Origin: Bacteroidota bacterium
GTDB lineage: Bacteria; Bacteroidota; Bacteroidia; NS11-12g; UBA955
Direction: 5' to 3'
Length of the DNA: 38,941 nt
NCBI GenBank assembly: GCA_027490055.1
Contig: JAIXYV010000017.1
Span: 1 to 38,941, forward strand
Shown: positions 26,062 through 33,780 of the stretch, piece after piece
Numbering within the stretch: position 1 is the stretch's first letter
How the letters are laid out: each line of letters begins with the position of its first letter
Notes under the pieces: model-generated
Databases searched by the model: none
Seen by the model: only the letters and a program-made list of their open reading frames with translations
What the model was told of the DNA's origin: nothing
Made by a program: the position numbers and the translations under genes

Positions 26062-26412
26062 TTATTGGTCGTCTGAATTTGAGGCTACCATCTCGCTGAT
26101 TTTGTCAATTGCCTGTTCGTATAAGGCTTCGGCAACTTCCGGATGCTCGGCATAGTAATCGTGACTCTTGATGAAAAGTGTGTCACTTACTTTGTGTTTC
26201 TTCATTATGAAAGCCCAGTCTTTTACCTTGTCGCGTGGAGGAGAGTTGGTGTTATTGTACACCGCAGCATCCGCAATCCTCAGGTCGACAATAATGTCTA
26301 CCATCTTGGATTCTTCAATCACCCAGTCGGGTTTGTCTTTAACTTTGGGACGCGCATCTCTGCAACTCACAGCCATCATCAAAACAAGAAATAAAATTAC
26401 CTGTCGTTTCAT
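26062..26412 (-). CDS. DUF4296 family lipoprotein
   Basis: A 116-aa lipoprotein with the signal MKRQVILFLVLMMAVSC (Cys17). The mature part (WVIEESKMVDIIVDLRIADAAV ... FIKSHDYYAEHPEVAEALYEQ) matches the pattern of DUF4296, a small Bacteroidota lipoprotein family of unknown function. I start at the ATG at 26412; a frame extended to 26445 would run through the promoter and displace the signal peptide. It heads an operon with mutS2, 5 nt apart, and is divergent from the YggS-type gene with only 16 bp between the two start codons. Confidence 0.85.
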   Translation of the reverse strand: MKRQVILFLVLMMAVSCRDARPKVKDKPDWVIEESKMVDIIVDLRIADAAVYNNTNSPPRDKVKDWAFIMKKHKVSDTLFIKSHDYYAEHPEVAEALYEQAIDKISEMVASNSDDQ

Positions 26413-26428
26413 TACTTTTGCAAATATA
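26413..26428. promoter_or_regulatory. Abutting divergent -7 boxes: TACTTTTG (+) and TATATTTG (-)
   Basis: The entire 16-bp gap between the divergent start codons is two perfect TAnnTTTG boxes: 26413-26420 on the plus strand and 26428-26421 on the minus strand. Each predicted transcription start falls inside the other's box, so two polymerases could not bind at once. No clear TTG -33 elements are seen, and both lie inside the opposite coding region if they exist. Confidence 0.6.
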
Positions 26429-27076
26429 ATGCTTGCAGAAAACATATCGGGAATTAAACAAGAAATAGGCCAAAATGTTCAATTGGTAATTGTGTCTAAA
26501 TACAGACAAGTATCAGAAATCAAAAAAGCCTACGACACCGGTCACCGTGTGTTTGCAGAAAACAGAGTGCAATCATTGCTCGAACGAAGAGAACAACTGC
26601 CTCATGATATACAGTGGCACCTGATCGGTCACCTGCAAACCAATAAAGTAAAATACATTGCGCCTTTTATCCATTGCATTCAGAGTGTCGATTCGCTAAG
26701 CCTGCTGTCTGAGATCAATAAATATGCAGCAAAAAATAACAGGGTGATTGATTGTTTGCTGCAAATCTATATTGCAAGTGAAGATACTAAGTTCGGATTG
26801 AGCGAAGCAGAATGTCATGAGTTGTTACAGTCAGAAGAATTTAAAGTCATGGCCAATATCAGAATCAGAGGCCTGATGGGAATGGCGAGTAATACCGACA
26901 ACAAAGAGCAGGTAGAGAAAGAATTTAAATCACTGAAGGCCTTTTTCGAAACCATAAAATCTGGCTATACCTTCGAGCAGTTTGATGTCTTGTCAATGGG
27001 CATGAGTGGCGATTATATGCTGGCCATTGAATGCGGTAGCAATATGATCAGAGTTGGCAGTAAAGTGTTTGAATAA
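26429..27076 (+). CDS. YggS/PLPBP-family pyridoxal-phosphate homeostasis protein
   Basis: A 215-aa single-domain PLP-binding TIM barrel of the alanine-racemase-like family; it controls free PLP and amino-acid pools and has no known enzymatic activity. Key segments are LVIVSKYRQ (the Lys forms the PLP Schiff base), VFAENRVQSL, WHLIGHLQTNKVKYI (the family's H-x-I-G-x-L-Q-x-N-K), IRGLMGMAS, and the phosphate-binding end LSMGMSGDYMLAIECGSNMIRVGS. The start is ATG 26429; the much longer frame from 26168 crosses the DUF4296 gene and the promoter. Its stop abuts that of the convergent permease gene with no spacer. Confidence 0.93.
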   Translation: MLAENISGIKQEIGQNVQLVIVSKYRQVSEIKKAYDTGHRVFAENRVQSLLERREQLPHDIQWHLIGHLQTNKVKYIAPFIHCIQSVDSLSLLSEINKYAAKNNRVIDCLLQIYIASEDTKFGLSEAECHELLQSEEFKVMANIRIRGLMGMASNTDNKEQVEKEFKSLKAFFETIKSGYTFEQFDVLSMGMSGDYMLAIECGSNMIRVGSKVFE

Positions 27077-28315
27077 TTATTCGTAACGCAAAGCTTCTAT
27101 CGGATCTAGTTTAGCGGCTTTAGAGGCAGGGTAGTAGCCTGCAATTATTCCAACAACAAAACAAACCACTAAAGCTAAGATGATCCAGGCCCATGGCACG
27201 ATGAAACCTGAGTTCATGAGCAGTGATACAATATTACCGAGCAATAATCCGAAGATAATACCTGCCAGTCCGCCAATCTGGCAAATCACTGCCGCCTCGG
27301 TGAGGAATTGATATTTAATAGTAGCCGGTGTTGCGCCTAAAGCTTTTCTAGTTCCAATCTCACGGGTGCGCTCGGTAACACTCACCAGCATAATATTCAT
27401 TAAGCCAATGGCTGCACCGATGAGTGTGATAACGGCGACGAAGGAGGCAAATATTTTAACCGACTTAAGGTTGTCTTTTAATTTTTCAGAAACGGCATTA
27501 CTTTTAACCACACTGAAGTTTAACTCGCTGCCAATTTTAATGCGGCGTATGGCTTTCATCAGACCTTCTGCCTCGCTAACGGCCAGATCCATTTGTTTGA
27601 TATTGGTAATGGCAACAGAAATATTAAATGATTTATCAGAAGAGAGGTACTGCCCCTTAGCTTCGGTGTTTGAAATGTATGCCATACGGTCTTCGCCACC
27701 CATGCCCATACTGCTGCCCTTGCTTTTTAAAATGCCGATGACCTGGTATTGCGAATTACCCATAGAAAGAATTTTACCTACTGCATCTTCTTTGTTGAAT
27801 AACGCTAAGGCGATGTCTTTTCCTATAATTATGTTCTTGCTGCCGCTATTGGCTTCTGTGGCGGTAAAGTTGCGACCAAAAGTAAGCTCAGTGCCACTTA
27901 CGCTCAGGTAGTTTTCGTCGATGCATAAAACTCTGACATTCGGATTGGTTTTGTTGCTGCCACTTCTGAGAACCGAACTGAAATTGATATTGCTACTGAG
28001 AGAAACGGTAGAGGGGATGGTAAATTCTTTTTTAAATTGTTTGGCTTGAGCATAGGTAATGGGAACGTATTCGATGCGCTTTTCGCCGTGACCGCCACCA
28101 AGACGGATAACACCATCCCGGTTGCGGATGTTGAAGGTGTTGCTACCCATTTTTTGAAATGTTTGTGATAAGCCATTTTCAAATCCGTCAACTGCAGTTA
28201 ACATCCCTACCAGTGCCGAGATGCCAATGGCAATGATAAGGCAGGTAATGACAGTCCTCAACATATTGTCGCGGATAGAATCAAGAGCTATTTTAACATT
28301 CTGAAGGGTATTCAA
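27077..28315 (-). CDS. MacB-like ABC transporter permease, TTG start
   Basis: A 412-aa inner-membrane protein with the MacB_PCD periplasmic domain and a C-terminal FtsX domain: TM1 about 21-42, a periplasmic region to about 280, and three C-terminal TM segments. The FtsX signature [17 protein letters not shown] and the tail [19 protein letters not shown] are clear. Such permeases pair with a MacB/LolD-type ATPase to drive macrolide export, lipoprotein transport or envelope work; the ATPase is not adjacent. The start codon reads TTG at 28315: an in-frame TAA lies three codons upstream (28324-28322) and no ATG precedes the conserved [16 protein letters not shown]. It is probably monocistronic; only a 7/8 -7 box (TTTATTTG, minus strand 28341-28334) precedes it. 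Confidence 0.9.
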   Translation of the reverse strand: MNTLQNVKIALDSIRDNMLRTVITCLIIAIGISALVGMLTAVDGFENGLSQTFQKMGSNTFNIRNRDGVIRLGGGHGEKRIEYVPITYAQAKQFKKEFTIPSTVSLSSNINFSSVLRSGSNKTNPNVRVLCIDENYLSVSGTELTFGRNFTATEANSGSKNIIIGKDIALALFNKEDAVGKILSMGNSQYQVIGILKSKGSSMGMGGEDRMAYISNTEAKGQYLSSDKSFNISVAITNIKQMDLAVSEAEGLMKAIRRIKIGSELNFSVVKSNAVSEKLKDNLKSVKIFASFVAVITLIGAAIGLMNIMLVSVTERTREIGTRKALGATPATIKYQFLTEAAVICQIGGLAGIIFGLLLGNIVSLLMNSGFIVPWAWIILALVVCFVVGIIAGYYPASKAAKLDPIEALRYE

Positions 28316-28401
28316 ATCAATTTAAGTAATATGCAAATAAAACGATTAAAGACTTAAATCCGCCCACAAGTTCTACCAAAATTCGTTATATCAGGATGAA
28401 T

Positions 28402-28460
28402 ACGCCGAGGCTCTGTGGCAAGAGTAGCCTGTAGGCGTTTGAAATTTTTTTTTATTTTTG
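28402..28460 (+). ncRNA. Orphan hairpin with T-run: candidate small RNA 3' end or attenuator
   Basis: A branched stem, ACGCC 28402-28406 with GGCGT 28434-28438 and AGGCTCT from 28408 with AGAG(T)AGCCT to 28430, is followed after 7 nt by nine T and then a second T-run (28445-28459). It has the form of a rho-independent terminator on the plus strand. No plus-strand gene ends here: the upstream gene is on the minus strand and the downstream gene starts at 28515. It is more GC-rich than its surroundings. It may end a small RNA from about 28330-28450, or act in cis. No -7 box for such an RNA is visible. Confidence 0.35.
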
Positions 28461-28489
28461 TGCAATCACAATAAAGTTTCCTAAATTTG
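28457..28489 (+). promoter_or_regulatory. Promoter TTTG-N21-TAAATTTG
   Basis: TTTG 28457-28460 and a perfect -7 box 28482-28489, spacer 21 nt. The leader to ATG 28515 is about 20 nt. Confidence 0.65.
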
Positions 28490-28514
28490 CATTCCTTATT
28501 TAAAAATAACAGAA

Positions 28515-29048
28515 ATGGATCCATTATTACATGATGTTCTAGAAATTTTAAAATTCATAATTCCTTCGCTGGTGGTTTTGGCGGTTTGCTACGTCATTAT
28601 AAATAAGGTAATGGAAGATCATCAGAACAGATTGCAACTGGAATTGAGAAAGCAAAACGCAAGTTTGCTAACGCCTTTAAAGCTGCAAGCCTACGAGAGA
28701 ATGATCTTGTTCCTCGAGAGAATCAGTCCGCAAATGTTGATTAATAACTACAACGACGGTACTAATACCGCCAGAGGTTTAAAACACTTGATGGAATCTT
28801 CGGTGACTCAGGAATACATGCACAATCTTTCTCAACAGATTTATATCTCTAATCAGGCCTGGAACATTATTAAGGTCGTGAAAGAAGAAGTTGTTCAGTT
28901 GATTCACGAAACTTACGAAAACATGGAAATGGATGCTACTGGTGTCGACTTGTCAAAAGCGATTATTGATAAAATGATTGCCGATAATTCTATCCCTACC
29001 CATAAAGCCATCGATTTCTTAAAAGCAGAAATAAATTTATATTTCTAA
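28515..29048 (+). CDS. Single-TM helical protein, probable DUF7935 family
   Basis: A 177-aa protein with one N-terminal TM segment (about residues 10-32, FIIPSLVVLAVCYVIINKV) and a helical cytoplasmic domain (QLELRKQNASLLTPLKLQAYERMILFLERI onward). I recall similar Bacteroidota proteins placed in DUF7935, but am only moderately sure of the family name. Function is unknown. It has its own promoter and lies 56 nt upstream of the mutase gene. A short weak hairpin (CAACAG 29052-29057 / CTGTTG 29067-29072) stands between them, so co-transcription is possible but not certain. Confidence 0.7.
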   Translation: MDPLLHDVLEILKFIIPSLVVLAVCYVIINKVMEDHQNRLQLELRKQNASLLTPLKLQAYERMILFLERISPQMLINNYNDGTNTARGLKHLMESSVTQEYMHNLSQQIYISNQAWNIIKVVKEEVVQLIHETYENMEMDATGVDLSKAIIDKMIADNSIPTHKAIDFLKAEINLYF

Positions 29049-29104
29049 TTGCAACAGCACTTTCTACTGTTGTTTGATAACCCTCTTAAATAACCTGATT
29101 TAGT

Positions 29105-30652
29105 TTGGAAAATAAAGAAATAAAAAATGACAGTGGTATCGTAATTCGCCAGACTTACGGTCCGGATAACTCTGAGATGCCTGGTAAATTCCCGTTTACA
29201 AGAGGTGTCAGAGAAGACATGTACAGAGGCAGATTGTGGACAATGAGGCAATATGCCGGTTTCTCAACTGCCGAAGAATCCAACAAACGCTATCACTATT
29301 TATTGAGTCAGGGCACCATGGGCTTGTCTGTGGCCTTCGATTTGCCAACACAGATTGGTTATGACAGTTCGCATGATTTTGCGGAGGGTGAAGTAGGGAA
29401 GGTGGGTGTTGCCATCGATTCACTGAAAGATTTTGAAACCTTATTTGATGGTATTAAACTGGAAGAAATAACGACCAGCATGACCATCAATGCAACGGCT
29501 TCAACTTTGCTTGCCATGTATATCGCATTGGCGAAAAAGCAGGGTGCCGATTTGAAAAAAATATCTGGAACGATTCAGAATGATATACTAAAGGAATACG
29601 CTGCGAGAGGTACTTATATCTATCCGCCTAAACCAAGTATGCGTCTGATTACGGATATTTTTGAATATTGTAGCAAAGAAGTACCTAAATGGAATACTAT
29701 TTCTATTTCAGGTTACCATATCAGAGAAGCAGGAAGTACAGCGGCCCAGGAATTAGCGTTTACATTAGCAAATGGAAAAGCCTATGTGGAAGCAGCGCAG
29801 GAAAAAGGATTAGACATTAATGTTTTTGCTAAACGTTTATCATTCTTTTTTAATGCACACAATGATATCTTTGAGGAAGTCGCTAAGTTCAGAGCAGCCA
29901 GAAGAATGTGGGCCAATATCACCAAACAATTAGGTGCTACAGATCCGCAGGCTCAGATGTTAAGGTTCCACACACAAACAGGTGGTTCAACTCTAACCGC
30001 TCAGCAACCAGAGAACAATATTATAAGAGTAACCCTTCAGGCTTTATCTGCTGTGATGGGTGGTACTCAGAGTTTGCATACCAATGGTTTTGATGAAGCA
30101 TTAAGTCTGCCAACAGAAAATGCTGCCAGAATTGCTTTGCGCACGCAACAAATTATCGGATTCGAAAGTGGTGTTACACAAACAGTCGATCCACTGGGCG
30201 GTAGCTATTATGTAGAAGCCTTAACCGACGAGATTGAAAAACTTGCACAACAATATATAGAAACTATCGATGCCATGGGTGGCAGTGTAGCCGCAATTGA
30301 GCAAGGTTACATGCAAAATGAAATTGCTAAAAGTGCTTACACGTATCAGAAAGACATCGAAAACAATGAGAAAATTATTGTAGGTGTTAATAAGTTCACA
30401 CAGAAAGAAGGAGAGGCTCAGCCTGTATTTAAAATTGATGACAGCATCAGAAAAATACAGATGCAAAAATTAGATCAGTTAAAAGCTGAGCGAAATGCCG
30501 AAGAGGTTGAGAACAATTTAAGATTGTTGAAAGAGGCGGCAGAAGGAAAAGAGAATCTGATGCCATATATTATTTCTTGCGTAGAATCCTATGCAACACT
30601 GGGTGAAATTGCCGATGTGTTAAGAAATGTGTTCGGCGAATTCAAGGGATAA
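29105..30652 (+). CDS. Methylmalonyl-CoA mutase family catalytic subunit without B12 domain; TTG start
   Basis: A 515-aa TIM-barrel catalytic domain of the acyl-CoA mutases. With coenzyme B12 these enzymes rearrange methylmalonyl-CoA and succinyl-CoA. Active-site residues align at a constant offset of 39 to the Propionibacterium enzyme: Tyr50 (Y89, in [13 protein letters not shown]), Gln158 (Q197, TIQND), Arg168 (R207, AARGTY) and His205 (H244, SGYHIREAG). Tyr plus Arg favours methylmalonyl-CoA over isobutyryl-CoA, which uses Phe and Gln. The roughly 200-residue cobalamin-binding domain is absent, so a separate B12 subunit is needed and is not adjacent. The start is TTG 29105; the first ATG (codon 25) falls just before the conserved FPFTRG. 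Confidence 0.88.
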   Translation: MENKEIKNDSGIVIRQTYGPDNSEMPGKFPFTRGVREDMYRGRLWTMRQYAGFSTAEESNKRYHYLLSQGTMGLSVAFDLPTQIGYDSSHDFAEGEVGKVGVAIDSLKDFETLFDGIKLEEITTSMTINATASTLLAMYIALAKKQGADLKKISGTIQNDILKEYAARGTYIYPPKPSMRLITDIFEYCSKEVPKWNTISISGYHIREAGSTAAQELAFTLANGKAYVEAAQEKGLDINVFAKRLSFFFNAHNDIFEEVAKFRAARRMWANITKQLGATDPQAQMLRFHTQTGGSTLTAQQPENNIIRVTLQALSAVMGGTQSLHTNGFDEALSLPTENAARIALRTQQIIGFESGVTQTVDPLGGSYYVEALTDEIEKLAQQYIETIDAMGGSVAAIEQGYMQNEIAKSAYTYQKDIENNEKIIVGVNKFTQKEGEAQPVFKIDDSIRKIQMQKLDQLKAERNAEEVENNLRLLKEAAEGKENLMPYIISCVESYATLGEIADVLRNVFGEFKG

Positions 30653-30675
30653 AAAAATATTATAATTTTTTTTCA

Positions 30676-30716
30676 AAAATTACTGAAAGGCATAATTGTT
30701 TTTTAACAGTAATTTT
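30676..30716. repeat. Inverted repeat downstream of the mutase gene
   Basis: Perfect 10-bp arms AAAATTACTG (30676-30685) and CAGTAATTTT (30707-30716) separated by 21 nt. It may terminate or stabilise the mutase transcript; the arm ends in four T but lacks a long T-run. Confidence 0.4.
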
Positions 30717-30770
30717 ATGTAGGCTTAATCGTAAAATGGCATATTAAATCTGGCCTAAGGTTATCCAAAA

Positions 30771-30779
30771 ATAATTAAC
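30771..30779 (+). promoter_or_regulatory. DnaA-box-like site (TTATCCAAA) upstream of dnaA
   Basis: Matches TTATCCACA at 8 of 9 positions, about 107 nt before the dnaA start, followed by a very AT-rich stretch (about 30780-30830). It could serve dnaA autoregulation. I see no cluster of boxes, so I do not call an origin. Confidence 0.35.
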
Positions 30780-30885
30780 AATCAAGTTAAAAAAATTTTT
30801 TTAATAACTTTTTTTGAACTTAATTTCAGAATTGAATTTAAAAGTATACACCTTTAAATAAAATATTGAAAATCAAAGAATTACA

Positions 30886-32334
30886 ATGAGCATGAGTGGA
30901 CAACAATTTAACGCAGAATCTGTTTGGGCGAATTGCCTGAAGATTATCAAAGACAATCTTAACCCCCAAAGTTTTAAAACATGGTTTGACCCCATCCGAT
31001 CTGTTAAATTAGAAAACAAAGTTTTAACCATTCAGGTTCCGAGTCAGTTCTTCTACGAATGGCTTGAAGAGCATTATGTAACATTACTGCAAAAAACTTT
31101 AAAACAGGTATTAGGTGTTGGAGCAAAGCTGGAGTATAACATTATTGTCGAGAACAGTACACCGACTAACGGTCCGTACACAATCAATGTACCTACAGGC
31201 AGCAGCAAGAAACCTGTTACTAACGAAGTTAATTTACCGTTAAACGTTACTAACAACATCAAGAATCCGTTTATCATTCCGGGATTAAGAAAAATTCCGA
31301 TTGATTCACAATTAAATCCGAAATACACATTTGATAATTTTATCGAAGGTGAATGCAACAGATTAGCAAGAGGTGCAGGCTGGGCAGTAGCTCATAACCC
31401 TGGTGGCACAGCTTACAATCCTTTGATGGTTTTCGGTGGTGTTGGTTTAGGTAAAACGCATCTTGTTCATGCAATCGGTAACCTGATCAAACAAGTTAAC
31501 AAAAACAAAACAGTGATTTACGTATCTGCTGAAAGATTCGTTAATCAGTATGTAGAATCTGTTAAAGCCAACAACCAAAATGATTTCGTTAATTTCTATC
31601 AAAGTTTAGATGTTTTGATCGTTGACGATATTCATCAGTTATCACAAAAAACAAGAACACAAGAAATATTCTTCACCATCTTCAATCAGTTGCACCAGTC
31701 TGGCAAGCAAATCATTTTAACCAGTGATAAAGCACCAAAGGACATCAAAGATGTGGATGAAAGATTATTATCAAGATTCAAATGGGGCTTATCTGCGGAT
31801 TTAGCAATTCCAGATTTTGAAACCAGAATCGCTATCCTTGAAAACAAAGCCTACGAAAGTGGTCTGTCACTTCACAGAGAAGTGGTTGAATACATTGCTC
31901 ACAATGTAGATAATAACATCAGAGAAATCGAAGGTGCATTGATCTCATTATTGGCTCAGAGTTCATTGAACAGAAAAGAAATTGATCTGGATCTGGCTAA
32001 GCAAATGATGAAGAATTTTGTCAAAAATGCTACCAGAGAAATCAGTATCGATTACATCCAGAAACTGGTATGTGATTTCTACAATGTTTCAGTGGATTCA
32101 GTAAAATCAAAAACAAGAAAAAGAGAGATTGTACAAGCCAGACAAATTGCGATGTATTTTGCAAAAGACCTGACCAAAGCCTCTTTGAAAAATATTGGAA
32201 CTCACTTCGGTAACAGAGACCATAGTACTGTTATTCACGCCTGTCAAACGGTTAATGATTTAATCGATACAGACAAGAAATTCAGACATGATGTGGAAGA
32301 GCTGAACAAGAGAATCCGTATCAATACTTACTAG
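30886..32334 (+). CDS. dnaA: Chromosomal replication initiator protein DnaA
   Basis: AAA+ ATPase that binds DnaA boxes and opens the origin. The 482-aa protein has domain I (residues 1-80, VWANCLKIIKDNLNPQSFKTWF), a variable linker, the AAA+ core with Walker A GGVGLGKTHL and Walker B VLIVDDIHQL, the sensor region LLSRFKWGLSADLAIPDFETR, and DNA-binding domain IV with the signature FGNRDHSTVIHACQTVNDL (GGRDHTTV in many others). The length is normal. ATG 30886 is followed by a second ATG at 30892; either could be used. It stands alone, not with dnaN or recF, and a strong terminator follows. Confidence 0.97.
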   Translation: MSMSGQQFNAESVWANCLKIIKDNLNPQSFKTWFDPIRSVKLENKVLTIQVPSQFFYEWLEEHYVTLLQKTLKQVLGVGAKLEYNIIVENSTPTNGPYTINVPTGSSKKPVTNEVNLPLNVTNNIKNPFIIPGLRKIPIDSQLNPKYTFDNFIEGECNRLARGAGWAVAHNPGGTAYNPLMVFGGVGLGKTHLVHAIGNLIKQVNKNKTVIYVSAERFVNQYVESVKANNQNDFVNFYQSLDVLIVDDIHQLSQKTRTQEIFFTIFNQLHQSGKQIILTSDKAPKDIKDVDERLLSRFKWGLSADLAIPDFETRIAILENKAYESGLSLHREVVEYIAHNVDNNIREIEGALISLLAQSSLNRKEIDLDLAKQMMKNFVKNATREISIDYIQKLVCDFYNVSVDSVKSKTRKREIVQARQIAMYFAKDLTKASLKNIGTHFGNRDHSTVIHACQTVNDLIDTDKKFRHDVEELNKRIRINTY

Positions 32335-32355
32335 TATTTGCTGTAAAAAGCTTCT

Positions 32356-32393
32356 AAGACGTGAAACATGAATTTGTTTCACGTCTTTTTTTT
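32356..32393 (+). terminator. Intrinsic terminator of dnaA
   Basis: Perfect 12-bp stem AAGACGTGAAAC (32356-32367) / GTTTCACGTCTT (32376-32387), 8-nt loop, and T-run to 32393. Confidence 0.93.
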
Positions 32394-32484
32394 GTCTCAA
32401 ACAAAGGTCTTTTAATCTTTATATCTTATTGTATTACTGATGGATACACATAATTGAGGGGCGAAACAATAAATCTTAAAAAAA

Positions 32485-32516
32485 TTTGTTTAATTGTTAA
32501 ATATCCTTCATCTTTG
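32485..32516 (+). promoter_or_regulatory. Promoter TTTG-N20-CATCTTTG upstream of porP/sprF
   Basis: TTTG 32485-32488 and a 7/8 match to the -7 box at 32509-32516, spacer 20 nt. Leader to ATG 32543 is about 22 nt. Confidence 0.5.
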
Positions 32517-32542
32517 TAAATCGTACGTACTAAAATCAACCA

Positions 32543-33628
32543 ATGAAAAGAATTATACCTTCTCTACGTCTGTTAGTCGCCATCTTCACTGTCGCTGTTG
32601 CAGGAAAACTGTCAGCTCAGCAAGATCCCTACACCACCCACTACGCGTTCAACAGAACGATGTACAATCCGGCGGCAGTAGGTGCTACCAACAAATTCTG
32701 TGTGTCTATTCTCTCTCACTATCAATATCTTGGTTATGAAGACAGAACCCCGGAATTTTGGCCACAAGACAATGCCAATCCTAACGGACCAACAGGTAAT
32801 GCTGAAAAGAGCGTGGGACCGAAAACTCAGATGTTTTCATTCTCTGCTCCGGTTACTAAATACGGTGGCTTAGGTATCGGTTTCATTCAGGATAAATTAG
32901 GTTACGAAAACAGTACGCACGTAAAGTTACAAGGTGCACTAAGATATCCAATGAACAACGGTGCTTCTATCTCTTTAGGCTTTGAGGCTAACTTATTACA
33001 AAAAGGTTTAGATGGTTCTAAACTAAAGCCATTGGCTCCAAATGATCCTTCTATTCCAAGCTCTAATGTTAATGATAACAATACCATCTTCGGTACAGGG
33101 GTTTACTACCTTAATCCAATGGATAATTCAGTGTCTATCAAGAATGTTTGGTTTGGTGCTTCAGTGTTGAATTTAAACAGTCCGACTTTTACTTATTCAA
33201 CACCTTCTGGCGGTTCAGTAGTTTTCTCTACTCCAGAGAAACACATTTACTTAATGGGGGGCTTAGACATGAACGATTTCATGGGTAACAGCAATTTGAT
33301 TTTCCATCCATCAGTGATGATTAAATACAACTCAGTAGTTCAGCTGGATGCAACAGCATTAGTTGAATACCAACAAAAATTATGGGGTGGTGTTGCCTAC
33401 AGAACAACGGCAGACGCTTTCTCTGTAATGCTGGGTTACTCAGGTTTCCAGGGTAAATTGAAAGGCTTGAGAATTGGTTATTCATACGACTTAACCATGA
33501 CGAAGATTTTAACAGTATCTAGTGGTACTCACGAGCTGCAATTGAACTATTGTTTCGAGATTAAGATTCCACCACCAGTGAGAATCAATATCGTAACACC
33601 ACCTTTTATGCACAGAGATTCAGACTAA
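32543..33628 (+). CDS. PorP/SprF family type IX secretion membrane protein
   Basis: A 361-aa outer-membrane barrel protein with a signal peptide cleaved near SAQQD (residue 26). The mature start DPYTTHYAFNRTMYNPAAVGA is the family hallmark, as is the C-terminal LGYSGFQGKLKGLRIGYSYDLT followed by HELQLNYCFEIK. PorP/SprF proteins attach to the type IX secretion ring (GldK/GldN, with PorE-type links) at the outer membrane and are needed for secretion or for anchoring filament adhesins. It sits directly before gldKLMN, the usual order in the phylum. The tail PPPVRINIVTPPF is proline-rich. It may be the T9SS-essential PorP rather than one of the many SprF paralogues, judging by position only. Confidence 0.92.
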   Translation: MKRIIPSLRLLVAIFTVAVAGKLSAQQDPYTTHYAFNRTMYNPAAVGATNKFCVSILSHYQYLGYEDRTPEFWPQDNANPNGPTGNAEKSVGPKTQMFSFSAPVTKYGGLGIGFIQDKLGYENSTHVKLQGALRYPMNNGASISLGFEANLLQKGLDGSKLKPLAPNDPSIPSSNVNDNNTIFGTGVYYLNPMDNSVSIKNVWFGASVLNLNSPTFTYSTPSGGSVVFSTPEKHIYLMGGLDMNDFMGNSNLIFHPSVMIKYNSVVQLDATALVEYQQKLWGGVAYRTTADAFSVMLGYSGFQGKLKGLRIGYSYDLTMTKILTVSSGTHELQLNYCFEIKIPPPVRINIVTPPFMHRDSD

Positions 33629-33704
33629 TACGATTTTTTTTCACATTTTTTCAACGAGTGTACAATAATTGAACACAATTTTCCGTTAGCCCATTATAAA
33701 GTTA

Positions 33705-33734
33705 TTGACATTTGTCCAAAAATCATTACCTTTG
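33705..33734 (+). promoter_or_regulatory. Promoter TTG-N19-TACCTTTG for the gldKLMN operon
   Basis: TTG 33705-33707 and a perfect -7 box 33727-33734, spacer 19 nt. Initiation near 33740 gives a leader of about 40 nt and shows gldKLMN can be transcribed independently of porP. Confidence 0.75.
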
Positions 33735-33780
33735 CCAATTGACCCAAAAGTTTAACACACACATAAACAAATATTTCAGA

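Noticed and set aside
27366-27911. A 181-aa plus-strand ORF inside the MacB-like permease gene
   Set aside because: Antisense to a clear FtsX/MacB_PCD protein; no domain, no promoter.
30653-30885. oriC at the dnaA upstream region
   Set aside because: Only one imperfect DnaA box and no cluster; AT-richness alone is insufficient, and origins in this phylum are not reliably next to dnaA.
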